From Pyropia yezoensis (lineage: Eukaryota; Rhodophyta; Bangiophyceae; Bangiales; Bangiaceae), in assembly GCA_009829735.1 (NCBI GenBank), contig CM020620.1:12645420-12709419 (forward strand): a stretch of 64,000 bases of DNA, given 5' to 3'. The notes under the pieces are model-generated. The model ran no database searches and was not told the DNA's origin. It saw only the letters and a list, made by a program, of their open reading frames with translations. The translations under genes and the position numbers were made by a program. Below, one piece after another: positions 46,051-55,153 of the stretch. The stretch's first letter is position 1; each line of letters begins with the position of its first letter.

Positions 46051-46465
46051 CCACTCGCTCCGGAACTGTCCTCGACCCGAGGATGCCTGGCATGGCCAAG
46101 CTATTACCCGTGTCTCTGGATGAGTTTGTCCAGGCACAGGAGAGCGACAAACTTTGTCGACGACTCAGGAAGGAGCTCGACCAGGCTTAACCGACTCGGT
46201 TCTTCCTGAATGACAACGGCATACTCTGCCGTAAGGGATATACCCAGAGGGACAAGCAAGTCGTCGTCCCCAAGGAGTTACGCAAGAGTATCCTCCAACG
46301 GGAGCACTCCTCACCGTTGGGTGGACACCCAGGGTCTACGAGGATGTATCAGACCCTACGAAAGAAGTACTATTGGCCATCACTCGTGGCTGATGTGTAC
46401 GGGTATGTAGCCGCATGCGCGACTTGCGCAAAGAATAGACTCATGGAGTCCCGGCAGAGTTCTTT
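46041..46465 (+). pseudogene. Element B integrase zinc-finger region (nonsense and frameshift)
   Basis: Linker and N-terminal HHCC finger of integrase (HSSPLGGHPGSTRMY, CATC) in a frame different from both neighbours. It has a TAA after ELDQA (about 46188-46190), consistent with CAA to TAA. At its right end two extra bases (46464-46466 region) separate it from the catalytic core. Same state in the other assembled copy. Confidence 0.7.
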
Positions 46466-47650
46466 ATGAGACTCTTTCCTGCAACAGAGCCGTTCGCAGC
46501 GATAGCAGTGGACTTACTCGGTCCACTACCACGAACACCTGAAGGATATGAGTACCTTCTGGTGATGTGTGATCGCTTTACTAAGCTCACACGGGTATCC
46601 CCACTCAAGGATATTACAGCCGTGGACGTTCTGAGTGAGTTACTCGACGTCTGGGTTGCCAGTTATGGCATCCCCGACTCTATCCTTTCGGATAACGGAC
46701 CACAGTTTGCGTCCGTCCTGTATCAGGGAGTCATGAAGATGTTGGGGGTGCAGTCGAATTTCGCAACCCCTTACCACCCCAAGACTAATGGGCACGTGGA
46801 ACGATTCAACAGGACTCTAGTGTGCCAGTTGCGTCACTATGTCCATGACCATGTAGTCACATGGGCTCGTTATGCGTCACTACTCGTGACAGCATACAAC
46901 TCCCAGGTGCAGAGTAGTACGGGAGAGGCACCGTTTGCCTTCGTCTGCCCCCGACGACTTCCGTCAGTAGCTGTGGAGCGTCTCACCCAGACAGAGGGTG
47001 AGACTTCGACTCAAACACCGAGTCAGGCGAAAGCCTCCCTACTCCAGAGACTGGAGGAGATAATACCCCTTGTCCGGGCTACTATGGAGAAGGCCCAAGC
47101 TCGTTACAAGAGGTACTTCGATGTCCGAGTCAGATATCGTCGCGATCCGCTCCGAGTTGGAGATTGGATTTATGTCAACTCCCACGACAATAAGGGAGGG
47201 AAATTGGTCTTTAAAACTCTTGGACCATATCACATCCTTAAGACGGATGGACGGCGGTTAACCATCGAGAGTGATGATGGTATCCGGACGATAAATGGGA
47301 ATCACGCGACTCGCGCACCCGAACCTCCAGAGGGAGATCCCGCTCGGGAAAGGGCCTTGCAAGCATGGAAAGTCCCATCCTTGCCGACCTCCTCCAATAA
47401 ACCGTTGGAGGCGGTGCTCGACAAGTTTGTCGGACACAGATACGATGAGTCGGGGCGACTCATGCTCCGAGTCAGGTGGTTCGGGTATGGACCAACTTCC
47501 GACACATGGGGGTTTGTAGAGGACCTACCAGTAGAGAAGGTCCGTAGATACTGCCAGGCTGCGGGCATATCTATTCGCCGACGTAGAACTCGTACGTCGC
47601 GGGATGAAGTCCCTGCTCAAAGTCAGAGCAGAGCGGCAAGCCAACCATGA
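46466..47650 (+). CDS. Element B integrase core and chromodomain
   Basis: Inserts element DNA into the genome. Catalytic triad in VDLLGP, SDNGPQ and HVERFNR, then a GDWIYV module and a C-terminal chromodomain (LRVRWFGYGPTSDTWG) expected to steer integration to modified chromatin. Open from ATG 46466 to the stop at 47648-47650, but originally part of the pol polyprotein, so the ATG is probably not a real start. Its GGA at the GDW motif shows what the TGA in element A replaced. Confidence 0.85.
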   Translation: MRLFPATEPFAAIAVDLLGPLPRTPEGYEYLLVMCDRFTKLTRVSPLKDITAVDVLSELLDVWVASYGIPDSILSDNGPQFASVLYQGVMKMLGVQSNFATPYHPKTNGHVERFNRTLVCQLRHYVHDHVVTWARYASLLVTAYNSQVQSSTGEAPFAFVCPRRLPSVAVERLTQTEGETSTQTPSQAKASLLQRLEEIIPLVRATMEKAQARYKRYFDVRVRYRRDPLRVGDWIYVNSHDNKGGKLVFKTLGPYHILKTDGRRLTIESDDGIRTINGNHATRAPEPPEGDPARERALQAWKVPSLPTSSNKPLEAVLDKFVGHRYDESGRLMLRVRWFGYGPTSDTWGFVEDLPVEKVRRYCQAAGISIRRRRTRTSRDEVPAQSQSRAASQP

Positions 47651-47778
47651 GTACAAACGCATACCATGGTTCTTCAAAGATTCTCTACTAACAAAGCCGA
47701 CTATGGCACAATACAAAACGAGAAGAACACACACCACTCTTCTCGCCAAGAAAATAACAAGTCGTTCGACCGCTGACT

Positions 47779-49695
47779 CTAGCGTTCCATATGCCCACCC
47801 CCACCACTATAGGGACCGCCCGACCACGAACCCCCAGGTTCGTAGGCCGGTAGCGGAGGGGCGTAACCCACTCGGGAGGGCCCCGGAGTGGAAGCACTGG
47901 GAGGGGCCCGCCGACTCGCGGACCCATCCCCGTCGTAAGAAAGATGTCCGGAGGTACTCCCTCCGTGACGCGGAAGCTGCTGCTGAGTCGGCAGCAGCCG
48001 TTGGACAAACTCGTGTCCAACCGCGAGGCGAGTGACCTCAGCTGCCAATGACTGTCGCGCCGTGGCTGAGTCGCCCGACGCGAGGAAGTGGCTGACACGC
48101 CGGGTGACCCAAGCCAACGTGTCAAGGGAGGCCACGAGTGAGGCCTCCACCGTGGCGTCATACATGATGGCTCCCAAGTTGGGAAGCATCTCGCCGACGC
48201 CACGCGCAATCGGCATCGGGACCGGAGTTCGGACCCGTAGCGAACCCAACGCCACGTCGGGGAAGGGTTCGAGGAACTGGAAGGGTGGAGCCTGAATCGG
48301 CTCCACCCCCCCCGAGGTCGGAGTCGCGACCCGCGGGGAAGACGTCGGCACAGCTCGCGCGCGGCTTCGAGGGGCTCCTCGATGAGCACCACGACGAGTC
48401 GTCGCCGATGACGTCGCCCACCCAGAGCCAGGGGGCGACGAAGAGGGAGTAACCCCCTCCGCGTAGGGAAGGGAAGGGTCCCCCAACCCCTCACACAGGA
48501 GCAGATGCCCCTGCACCAGAGTATGGGTGACATGGACGAACTCCCGGGTTGGCTCACTCTCCAACCCCGGCTCTGAACGCTTGTGGCGGCGGAGGAAGGG
48601 GTCCAGCTGCGCCCAATCGAGTCGATTGTGCAGGGTGACCATACCCTTGAGGAGGAACGGAGGCAGGTCCCCCGCGCCCAAGGCTAACCAGTGGAAGCCA
48701 AGGGTTTCCGTACCCTCCACCAGAGCCGGTGGGAGGTGCCACAGGTAACCCCGATGGACTACATCGGAGTACCAGCCCCGAGCCACCACGACCACCCAGT
48801 GCGTGGCGGGGTAGGCGAAGACCCGGTTGCCCTCCGAGCTGGAGCGTAGCACGGAGCCAAAGTAGGCAACGAGGAGGGGGATCCGAGCCGGAAACCCACA
48901 AGGTACCTCCACTGTCTCCCACCACCCTGGGAGAAGAGGGTACTGGTGCTCACGCTCCTCCAGAGGTACGTGGGTGAACTCCACCCGCGACCCGTGGATG
49001 AGGAAGCCCGAGGAGCCCCGGAGTCGGAACTCCTCTCGCACCACACCGTGTTGGGCGTGGGCGTCCTCTCCGCCCAGGTAGGGACGAGGAAGGGCACACC
49101 ACTCGGTAGCCACCACCGCGTGGGTGTCGTCGATCTCCACGTCGCCCGATTCCATGGCGAGGGAGGTTGACAACGCCTGGACTTCAGGCGCGTCCGCCAG
49201 GCAGAGTAGCGCTGGTAGGTCGCAGACCACCCCATCAGGTAGAGTCACCTGGTTGGGGTACCGACGAGTCCGGCGGTACCATACGTCGGTCCGCCGTGGC
49301 TCGGGGATGATCAAGTAGACATCCTTGAGCTTGCAGTCGGGAAGCTCCCCGACTGACTTGCGAGGCGCCCAGGCTCGGGGCCCCATAGGAGGACGGGGCC
49401 GCGGCGGGAGTAGCAGCCGCGACTCAGGAAGGCGGGGGATGGGAGTCACATCCCCTTCCGCCACCGGGTTGGAAGACCAATCCCCCGGTGGGACCACAGC
49501 CGAGGGGGCAGTAGGAGGTGATGGAGCGGGGACGGCTGAGGCGGCCGCCTCCGACCCTCGCCCGGGACGAGACGTCTCCATGGCCGACCCCCGGCTGAGA
49601 GACTCCTCAGTCCCGAGGGCCTCCTCTCCCGCCCGTCGCTTGTCCGACAGAGACGTCGGAGACGGGGACAAGGGCCGACTCGGCTCACCCGCCAT
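47779..49695 (-). CDS. Element B antisense ORF, conserved unknown protein
   Basis: 638 codons on the strand opposite to gag-pol, starting at ATG 49695 in a good context (AAGATGG) and ending 128 bp from the end of pol. Ser/Pro-rich N-terminus (about 120 residues), then a globular-looking middle with many aromatic residues, then a low-complexity region (about 440-500), then a helical-looking C-terminal part with LVASLDTLAWVTRR. No signal peptide, membrane segment or known domain seen. The middle block LPGWWETVEVPCGFPARIP lines up with VPHWFKGVDITFGSVVALP in the antisense ORF of element A, followed in both by a YF...LR stretch. Two different families keeping a long antisense frame in the same place argues for a real accessory protein. 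Function unknown. Confidence 0.7.
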   Translation of the reverse strand: MAGEPSRPLSPSPTSLSDKRRAGEEALGTEESLSRGSAMETSRPGRGSEAAASAVPAPSPPTAPSAVVPPGDWSSNPVAEGDVTPIPRLPESRLLLPPRPRPPMGPRAWAPRKSVGELPDCKLKDVYLIIPEPRRTDVWYRRTRRYPNQVTLPDGVVCDLPALLCLADAPEVQALSTSLAMESGDVEIDDTHAVVATEWCALPRPYLGGEDAHAQHGVVREEFRLRGSSGFLIHGSRVEFTHVPLEEREHQYPLLPGWWETVEVPCGFPARIPLLVAYFGSVLRSSSEGNRVFAYPATHWVVVVARGWYSDVVHRGYLWHLPPALVEGTETLGFHWLALGAGDLPPFLLKGMVTLHNRLDWAQLDPFLRRHKRSEPGLESEPTREFVHVTHTLVQGHLLLCEGLGDPSLPYAEGVTPSSSPPGSGWATSSATTRRGAHRGAPRSRARAVPTSSPRVATPTSGGVEPIQAPPFQFLEPFPDVALGSLRVRTPVPMPIARGVGEMLPNLGAIMYDATVEASLVASLDTLAWVTRRVSHFLASGDSATARQSLAAEVTRLAVGHEFVQRLLPTQQQLPRHGGSTSGHLSYDGDGSASRRAPPSASTPGPSRVGYAPPLPAYEPGGSWSGGPYSGGGGHMER

Positions 49696-50690
49696 CTTGA
49701 ATAACCTTGACCAACTCGGTGAGGTTGAGCACGGGGGGGGGATACGACCCGCTCCTCCCCCTTGACCGCCACCAGGTTAACTCAACCTGGGCCTTGAACA
49801 ACAGGGGGTGGACACGACCCACACCCCCCAACGACAACAAAGAAGCCCGACACAAGGGGCAGCGCGGGGAAAACACAACCCCGCCGACGAAGAGCAACAA
49901 AGCGGGGACACAACCCACGCCCCCACCGACAACGAAGACGCCCGACACAGGGGCAGGGAGGGGGAAGACACCACCCCAAGCGGCGACACAAACCGCATGG
50001 CGGGAAGAGACAGACCCGCCGACGCGAGGGAGCAGCGGCGGGAAGACACACACCCGCCCGCACAAACGAAGGGGAGAGAAGACCCCGCACCGGCGGCCGA
50101 GTACCACCGCCGGCGACCGAGTGCAACACCCCCAACTCGGGGTGCGCACACCCCTCAACCCTGACTAGAAGGGGGGGGGAAAGGAGTGAGGAACACCCCG
50201 CAGAGAGCCAGCTGGGGGTGGATCGAGCTCTAAGGGGGGGACACAACCCGACCCCCCGAGAGCAACCGTACCCCAACTGAAGGGGCAGGTGCAGGTCGAC
50301 GTTCCGAGTGAGAACGTCGACGCCCTACTCCTCCAGTTGAGGGGCAGGGGGTGTGGCGGAGGAACGCCGACACCCAGGTTAGGGGGCCCACCCACACGGG
50401 AGTCTACCCGTGGAGCACCCTGACCAGGTGGGGGACGACTTTCCCCTACACCTGTTTCGCGTGGAGGGGGCTCCTCTACCCAGGTTAGGGCAGAGTGCGC
50501 ACCCCACGGAGAGGGACTGCCTCTCCCGGAGGGCCCCGCCGGACGCGAGTGCAACCCCGGCGTAACCCTGGTGCACGCTAGACGCCAGCGATGCACCGTA
50601 CTTTGCATCCCGACTCGGGAATTGCATCCTCCTCTCCCGGTCACTGCGACTCGCAGCTGATTGGACGTCCACCGGGACGGCTGGACTTTT
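49696..50690. repeat. Element B 3' low-complexity leader of the antisense ORF
   Basis: About 1 kb between the antisense start and the polypurine tract. 49790-50160 is an imperfect tandem array (period roughly 60 bp; recurring ACAACCC, GACGCCCGACAC and GGGGAAGACA units) that leaves all minus-strand frames open without real content. The rest is G/C-run DNA. It could hold the promoter for the antisense ORF; no motif supports this directly. Confidence 0.5.
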
Positions 50691-50703
50691 GAGAAGGGGG
50701 AAA
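50691..50703 (+). other. Element B polypurine tract
   Basis: GAGAAGGGGGAAA directly before the 3' LTR, as expected for plus-strand priming. Confidence 0.8.
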
Positions 50704-51241
50704 TGTGGGAGATTGGGCCGGAATTCGGTACCAATACTTTGGAGATTCGGGTCAAGTGGACCTGACCGGAAGTCGAAATTCACCCGACCCACGATGGTGA
50801 AACTTCTGACTTCTGGACGGAAATTCGACTAGGACTTCCGACATACTAGAGCAGGGTAATGCTGCTGGTATTTGTTTCTTGGGATTTTTGCACGGGAGCC
50901 AGACGGATTTCTACGCTTGAGTGCTTTGCATGTGGAGTGATATGATTGGTTTGTTTGAGGGTTCATTTTCTGAGTGTTTTGAGGGGTTGCGTGAGCGTGT
51001 GAGGAGGGTTGATAAGGAGGGACAGCAAGGCGGGGAGGGCCCACCTTGGCTGGCCAAGCAAGTAAACACCGTCTGGCTCCGACACATCTTGTTCGTGCCT
51101 TGGTGAGCTAACCCGTTCACCACACGCAAGTTCCGTGTTCGGCTGTGTGGAGGTGCTTGCTTCCGGTGTCCCAAGTTGGGATATCGGCAATACTCCTCTT
51201 CCTTCCCTGACTCGGGGTTGGTGGTTGGGAGTACTGCTACA
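50704..51241 (+). repeat. Element B 3' LTR
   Basis: 538 bp, TGTGGGAG to GCTACA; 11 substitutions against 40984-41521, most of them in the last 100 bp. Followed by ACCTG, nearly the ACCCG on the other side. Confidence 0.93.
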
Positions 51242-51285
51242 ACCTGGGCCGACTCCAACTGCCCCACGGATCCGCCGATAAGACT

Positions 51286-52599
51286 TCAGAGGGCCAGCGC
51301 GGACAAGGGGGGGAGCTGCCACTCTAGCTCCGCCAGGTCCGAATCCGGGACATCGCCGTGGCCCAGGAGGTTGGCTACAAGAACAGTAGGACCCGACACG
51401 GGAGTCCGGCGACCGCCAGTTGACCCCGACGAGACCCCGAGATGGCGGACGCCCGGGTCTAGGGAGCCAGAATGATCCGCTGGTCCCGCGTCACAGTCCC
51501 CGGCCAGCATCACACGGCTCTCAAGAACATCGGAAGAATACGGAAGGGCCAGCGGGGTCAAGTCCTCATGGACAACTGCTGACCAGACCCCGTCCACCGA
51601 CTCGAAAGAGACCTTGATCCATGTCGAACGGATCCGATCAGGGCCACGCTCACGGAGAAGACGGGCCTCCAGACCGGCGACAGGGGTTACTTGGTCCAGC
51701 AAGTCGAGGAGGGCCTTCAGGTCCCTCGCCGCCGCGGCGACTGGCCCGTCACGGTTCTGGCAGATGAACTCCGGGGTCACACGCCGGATCCACGTGCGCA
51801 AGGTCCGAGAGTAGAGCCAAGCCTTGGCCCCGCACAGGGCCTCGTTGAGCAGGAAGACCCCGGCCGTCACGGCCCATTCGGACTTGAAGACGTTCCACGT
51901 GAACGAATCGTTGGCCCTTAGCATGTCCCGGAAGTAGCAATGGACCACGGGAAGCGCGACCACGGACCCAAACGTAATGTCGACACCCTTGAACCAGTGA
52001 GGGACCCGCACGTAATGAAGGGCCCTGACGCCAACGGGACAGCTAGGGAGCTCTTGCTGGTGGTAGTCCACGAGGAAGCCCATCTTGTCCCGGTGGTGAC
52101 GATTCGTAACCAGGTCCTTGGGGTCCGCCTGGAAGCAGTCGTGGTCCAGGAACGGGGGGGCCGCGAGAACGTATTGGGCCGTGGGTGCCATCGGCATTGG
52201 AGACCCTAACTGTTCCATCTTGGCCCGCACCTCCTTGTACCGGGTCACGTAGCCCACCTCGCCGGAGTGACGGACCACCGTGATCGAGTTGGCCCGGTCG
52301 GCCCTCATCGGGACGCGCGCCTCGGGCAACTTGGCCATCTGCTTACGAAAGGAGTTCCCCACCATGGGCCCGTCAATGGCCCGGAAGGAAGCGTGTGCCG
52401 AGGTCGTCGTGACCCAGCCACGGGCCTGCTCTCGATCCCAAGCTTCGCGGGCCCCGGGCGTGAAGTTCTCCGGGACCATACCGACCACGTCGACGTACAA
52501 CTGGCCTGCGCCTTCTTCCTCTTGACCCGCGGCATGGTCGTCGTGGCCCCTGGTGGGCCCTTGAGTCGAACTGGTCCCGCTGCCCCGGTCGACGTCCAT
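51286..52599 (-). CDS. Element A antisense ORF, conserved unknown protein (N-terminal part)
   Basis: 437 codons opposite to gag-pol, starting at ATG 52599 in the context AAGATGG with an in-frame TAG four codons upstream, so the start is well fixed. No recognised domain. Contains VPHWFKGVDITFGSVVALP and a following YFRDMLRA, matched in position and pattern by the element B antisense protein. The frame ends at TGA 51286-51288 but continues in phase to 51242 and, past the B insertion, at 27577-27290. The original protein was thus about 550 residues, probably closed early by a CGA-to-TGA change and then split by element B. Confidence 0.68.
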   Translation of the reverse strand: MDVDRGSGTSSTQGPTRGHDDHAAGQEEEGAGQLYVDVVGMVPENFTPGAREAWDREQARGWVTTTSAHASFRAIDGPMVGNSFRKQMAKLPEARVPMRADRANSITVVRHSGEVGYVTRYKEVRAKMEQLGSPMPMAPTAQYVLAAPPFLDHDCFQADPKDLVTNRHHRDKMGFLVDYHQQELPSCPVGVRALHYVRVPHWFKGVDITFGSVVALPVVHCYFRDMLRANDSFTWNVFKSEWAVTAGVFLLNEALCGAKAWLYSRTLRTWIRRVTPEFICQNRDGPVAAAARDLKALLDLLDQVTPVAGLEARLLRERGPDRIRSTWIKVSFESVDGVWSAVVHEDLTPLALPYSSDVLESRVMLAGDCDAGPADHSGSLDPGVRHLGVSSGSTGGRRTPVSGPTVLVANLLGHGDVPDSDLAELEWQLPPLSALAL

Positions 52600-53280
52600 C
52601 TTGTCCCGCTACACGGGCCCGTCAGGGCCAACAAGCTTCAGCACCGCGAGGTGGAGGGGAGGAGGAGAAAGTGGTGGACAGGGTGGAGGAGAAGGGGTAC
52701 AAGGAGGAGGAGGACCCAGAGGGAAAGGTGGATCCGCCGGGGCCAGCGTGGACACGAGGAGACAGGTGAGGTGGCCAGGGGAAGAGACGACCACGCTGGA
52801 CCAGAGGGGGTCCGGTCAAGTAGTGACCACCCTCGGTTCTGGCCCGGTCTGTCCCCCCTCTCGCTGGCGCGGCCCCCTGCGTGCCGCCTCTCACCCCCAC
52901 CCCTAACGTGCTGCGTCCTAGGGGCCAGGGGGGGGGGCATACAGGCAGACACCGGGCGGGGGCCACGCCGGCGCACACACCACACCCACGCACACCCCAC
53001 ACACACGCACCCCCTACACCCCTCGCTACTCTCCTGCACCCCGCACAGTACCACTCCCCCTCCCCTCTCTACTCTCCTCCCTCCACGCGTGGTGACCCGG
53101 TCGGACTCCATCTGGCCCTTGCGGACCGCGAGACTGTGCCTCTCTCTGTTCTGGACCATCCATCTGACCCCTACTGGTCGCGTGGGTAGCCGGTGGTATC
53201 TCCACTGGTCCCTCCCCTCGGCCCGCTGACGCATTGGACCGAACTGGCCGGCGGGACGCTCGGCCCTAGTGAGGGGGTTT
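52600..53280. other. Element A 3' low-complexity region with polypurine tract
   Basis: No gene. AG-rich (52650-52800) and CA/CCCAC-rich (52970-53060) stretches upstream of the antisense ORF start, ending in GAGGGGGTTT (53271-53280) right before the 3' LTR, the likely polypurine tract. Confidence 0.5.
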
Positions 53281-53916
53281 TGTGGCGTTCTGGCCTTTGG
53301 GGACAGGCGGGCCCTCGGTGAGGTCACTTGGGACCCGGCCGGCAGTGGTACGTGGAACCCTACGCTGGCCGGGGATCTTTGGCCACGTGGCCCGGTGTTG
53401 TGGCGACACACCCGGAGCCCTGATTGGCCCACCCGACTGGAGGACTCGCCCGGGTTGTGGGCTTGGTGACCCCTTTGTGGTGTACTTGATTTTCGTATTT
53501 GTTTTCCTTGCGTGATTTCGTGTCTTTCCCCTTTTTTCCCACTGGGTTTTTTCTGGGGATTGACATTTGTGTGTGGGGAGATTTTCGCTTGCTTTTTGAT
53601 AGTTGGCCCGGTGAGTGGCCGATGCCTTGCTGGCATTAGGCCCGCCGGGGGGGCGCCCTCTGGGGGCCCCGCTCTGGGCCCCTGGAGGGGCCAGGGGGGG
53701 AGGATCTTGAGGGTAGCTCCGGGGTCTCCCCGGGGCCATCTTGTAAAATCAACAGTGCTTTGGGTTCTTGCTCCCTCGGGCTTTTGTCCTTGTTACCTTT
53801 ACCTCTGACGGGGTGGGCGAGTGGACCACGCTTGGGCTCTTACCTGTTCCTTCCTGGCAAGTCTGTGGTTTCCTAGGTGTGGTGGTTGTGGGGTCCGATA
53901 GGGCCATAACGTTACA
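53281..53916 (+). repeat. Element A 3' LTR
   Basis: 636 bp matching 20195-20830 with six substitutions. Followed by target duplication CGGCG at 53917-53921. Confidence 0.93.
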
Positions 53917-55153
53917 CGGCGATGCGCAGGAAGCCTGGCGAGGCGAAACGCATGCCACAGGGCGCATACACATGTCGGCGCGGGCACGGCCACCCATTTG
54001 GCGCGTGCAGCCGCAAGCACGATCGCCGACGCGGCGGGCGCAGCCACAGGCACCGCCGCGCAGACGCAGGCTATGCTGCGGGTACGGCCGCGTGGATGGC
54101 GAGCGCAGCTGTGGGCACGGCAGTCCACGCGGGCCAGCAGCTGCAGGCACGGCTTCCTGGCGGGCGCAACCGCAGGAACGCCACCCATACGGTGTGCCCA
54201 GCTGCATGAAAAACCCCCCAGACAACATGCGCAGCGGTTGACACGCCACAGCCGCGGTCATGCCGGCTGTTTTTACGCCCCACCTGCCGGCCACCGGCGC
54301 AAGCGACCACCCGCAGGAGCGCGGGCAACACACTAGGCGGCACAGCGCGCAACGCACCAGGCACGGTGGTGGGCGGCGGGCCGGGCGCGACGGCGAGCGA
54401 ACCGTAGGGCGCAACCGCAGGTGAAGCAAAAGGCATAGCGACGGGTGGAGCACCAGGCACGGCGACGAACATGGCACAGGATGTCGAGGCGAGAGGAGCG
54501 TTCTGGTTGGCAACTCGTGCCGCGATAGGCTCAGGGATGCAGGCGCCACGGGTCGCGGCGGCGGTTACGTCGATGAGGCCAACTCGCCGACGGCCCTTGA
54601 GCCGGCGGAACGATGCGCCTCACGGCGGGCAGCACCCCTACGGACGGACATGTGCATTCGCCACACCAGCTCCGAGCTTACACGGAGGGTTTGCGACTTA
54701 TTCCCCAACACCGCTTTCTGACAGGCACTCGGGCCTGTGTCGGGAAGGGCGCCTCGGAGGGGCGTAGAGCCGCCTCCGAGGCCGCCCCCCAGTGGGTGAC
54801 TTGAGGGGCCGCGGAGAGGGCACAGGCCACCGTCGAGCACGCGTTGGGACATGCCCAACATTGGTTGGCCTGGCGGAGCGATGGGATGGCCCCGCCCAAG
54901 TGTCCCCTATTACTTGTGACGGGATTAACCGTGGACTGTCGCAAGCCGGCTCGGTGGGGCACTCGTTTCGTTTTTTTTGCATTGAACGCTCTGGAAGAAT
55001 ACATGATCGTTCCTAACGACAGACCGATCCAGTTGGATCGACCGTGTCGGTGGGCAGGCGGTACCGACTGGCGGCGCCCTTTGGGGTGCGGGCCGGCGGT
55101 CCCTTGACCCACGACCTTGCTGGGCAGCTCCGAACGAAACCGACTCAGCACCG
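53917..55153. other. Flank of element A, no gene called
   Basis: GC-rich Ala/Arg-coding-like sequence (53920-54560) continuing the target locus left of 20195 (GGCGATGCGCAGG occurs on both sides), then mixed sequence. Frames are open on both strands without recognisable domains. Confidence 0.4.

Larger units (their letters stand above)
40984..51241 (+). mobile_element. Ty3/gypsy chromovirus element B, complete copy
   Basis: 10,258 bp with two 538-bp LTRs (TG...CA, 11 differences by direct comparison), PBS, gag, protease, RT/RNase H, integrase with chromodomain, a 638-codon antisense ORF, polypurine tract and 3' LTR. Inserted into the antisense ORF of element A. Several pol breaks make it unlikely to be autonomous now. 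Confidence 0.92.
20195..53916 (+). mobile_element. Ty3/gypsy chromovirus element A, with element B nested inside
   Basis: Bounded by two 636-bp LTRs (TGTGGCG...GTTACA) with 6 differences, and by the 5-bp target duplication CGGCG (20190-20194 and 53917-53921). Order: 5' LTR, PBS, gag, pol with chromodomain, antisense ORF, 3' LTR. The true A sequence is 20195-27577 plus 51242-53916 (about 10.05 kb). What lies between is element B plus an assembly duplication around the N gap. B sits in A's antisense ORF with flanks ACCCG and ACCTG, a target duplication with one mismatch. Confidence 0.9.

Noticed and set aside
49790..50160. CRISPR-like or satellite array
   Set aside because: Units are imperfect and variable, without constant repeats and unique spacers; a low-complexity leader inside element B, and the genome is eukaryotic.
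27578..51241. Two independent insertions each of elements A and B
   Set aside because: The copies share the same nesting base and are arranged as exact overlap around a 500-N gap; an unmerged contig overlap is simpler.
53749..54549. Ala/Arg/Cys-rich open frame right of element A
   Set aside because: Overlaps the 3' LTR of A at one end and is open in several frames because of composition; no domain.
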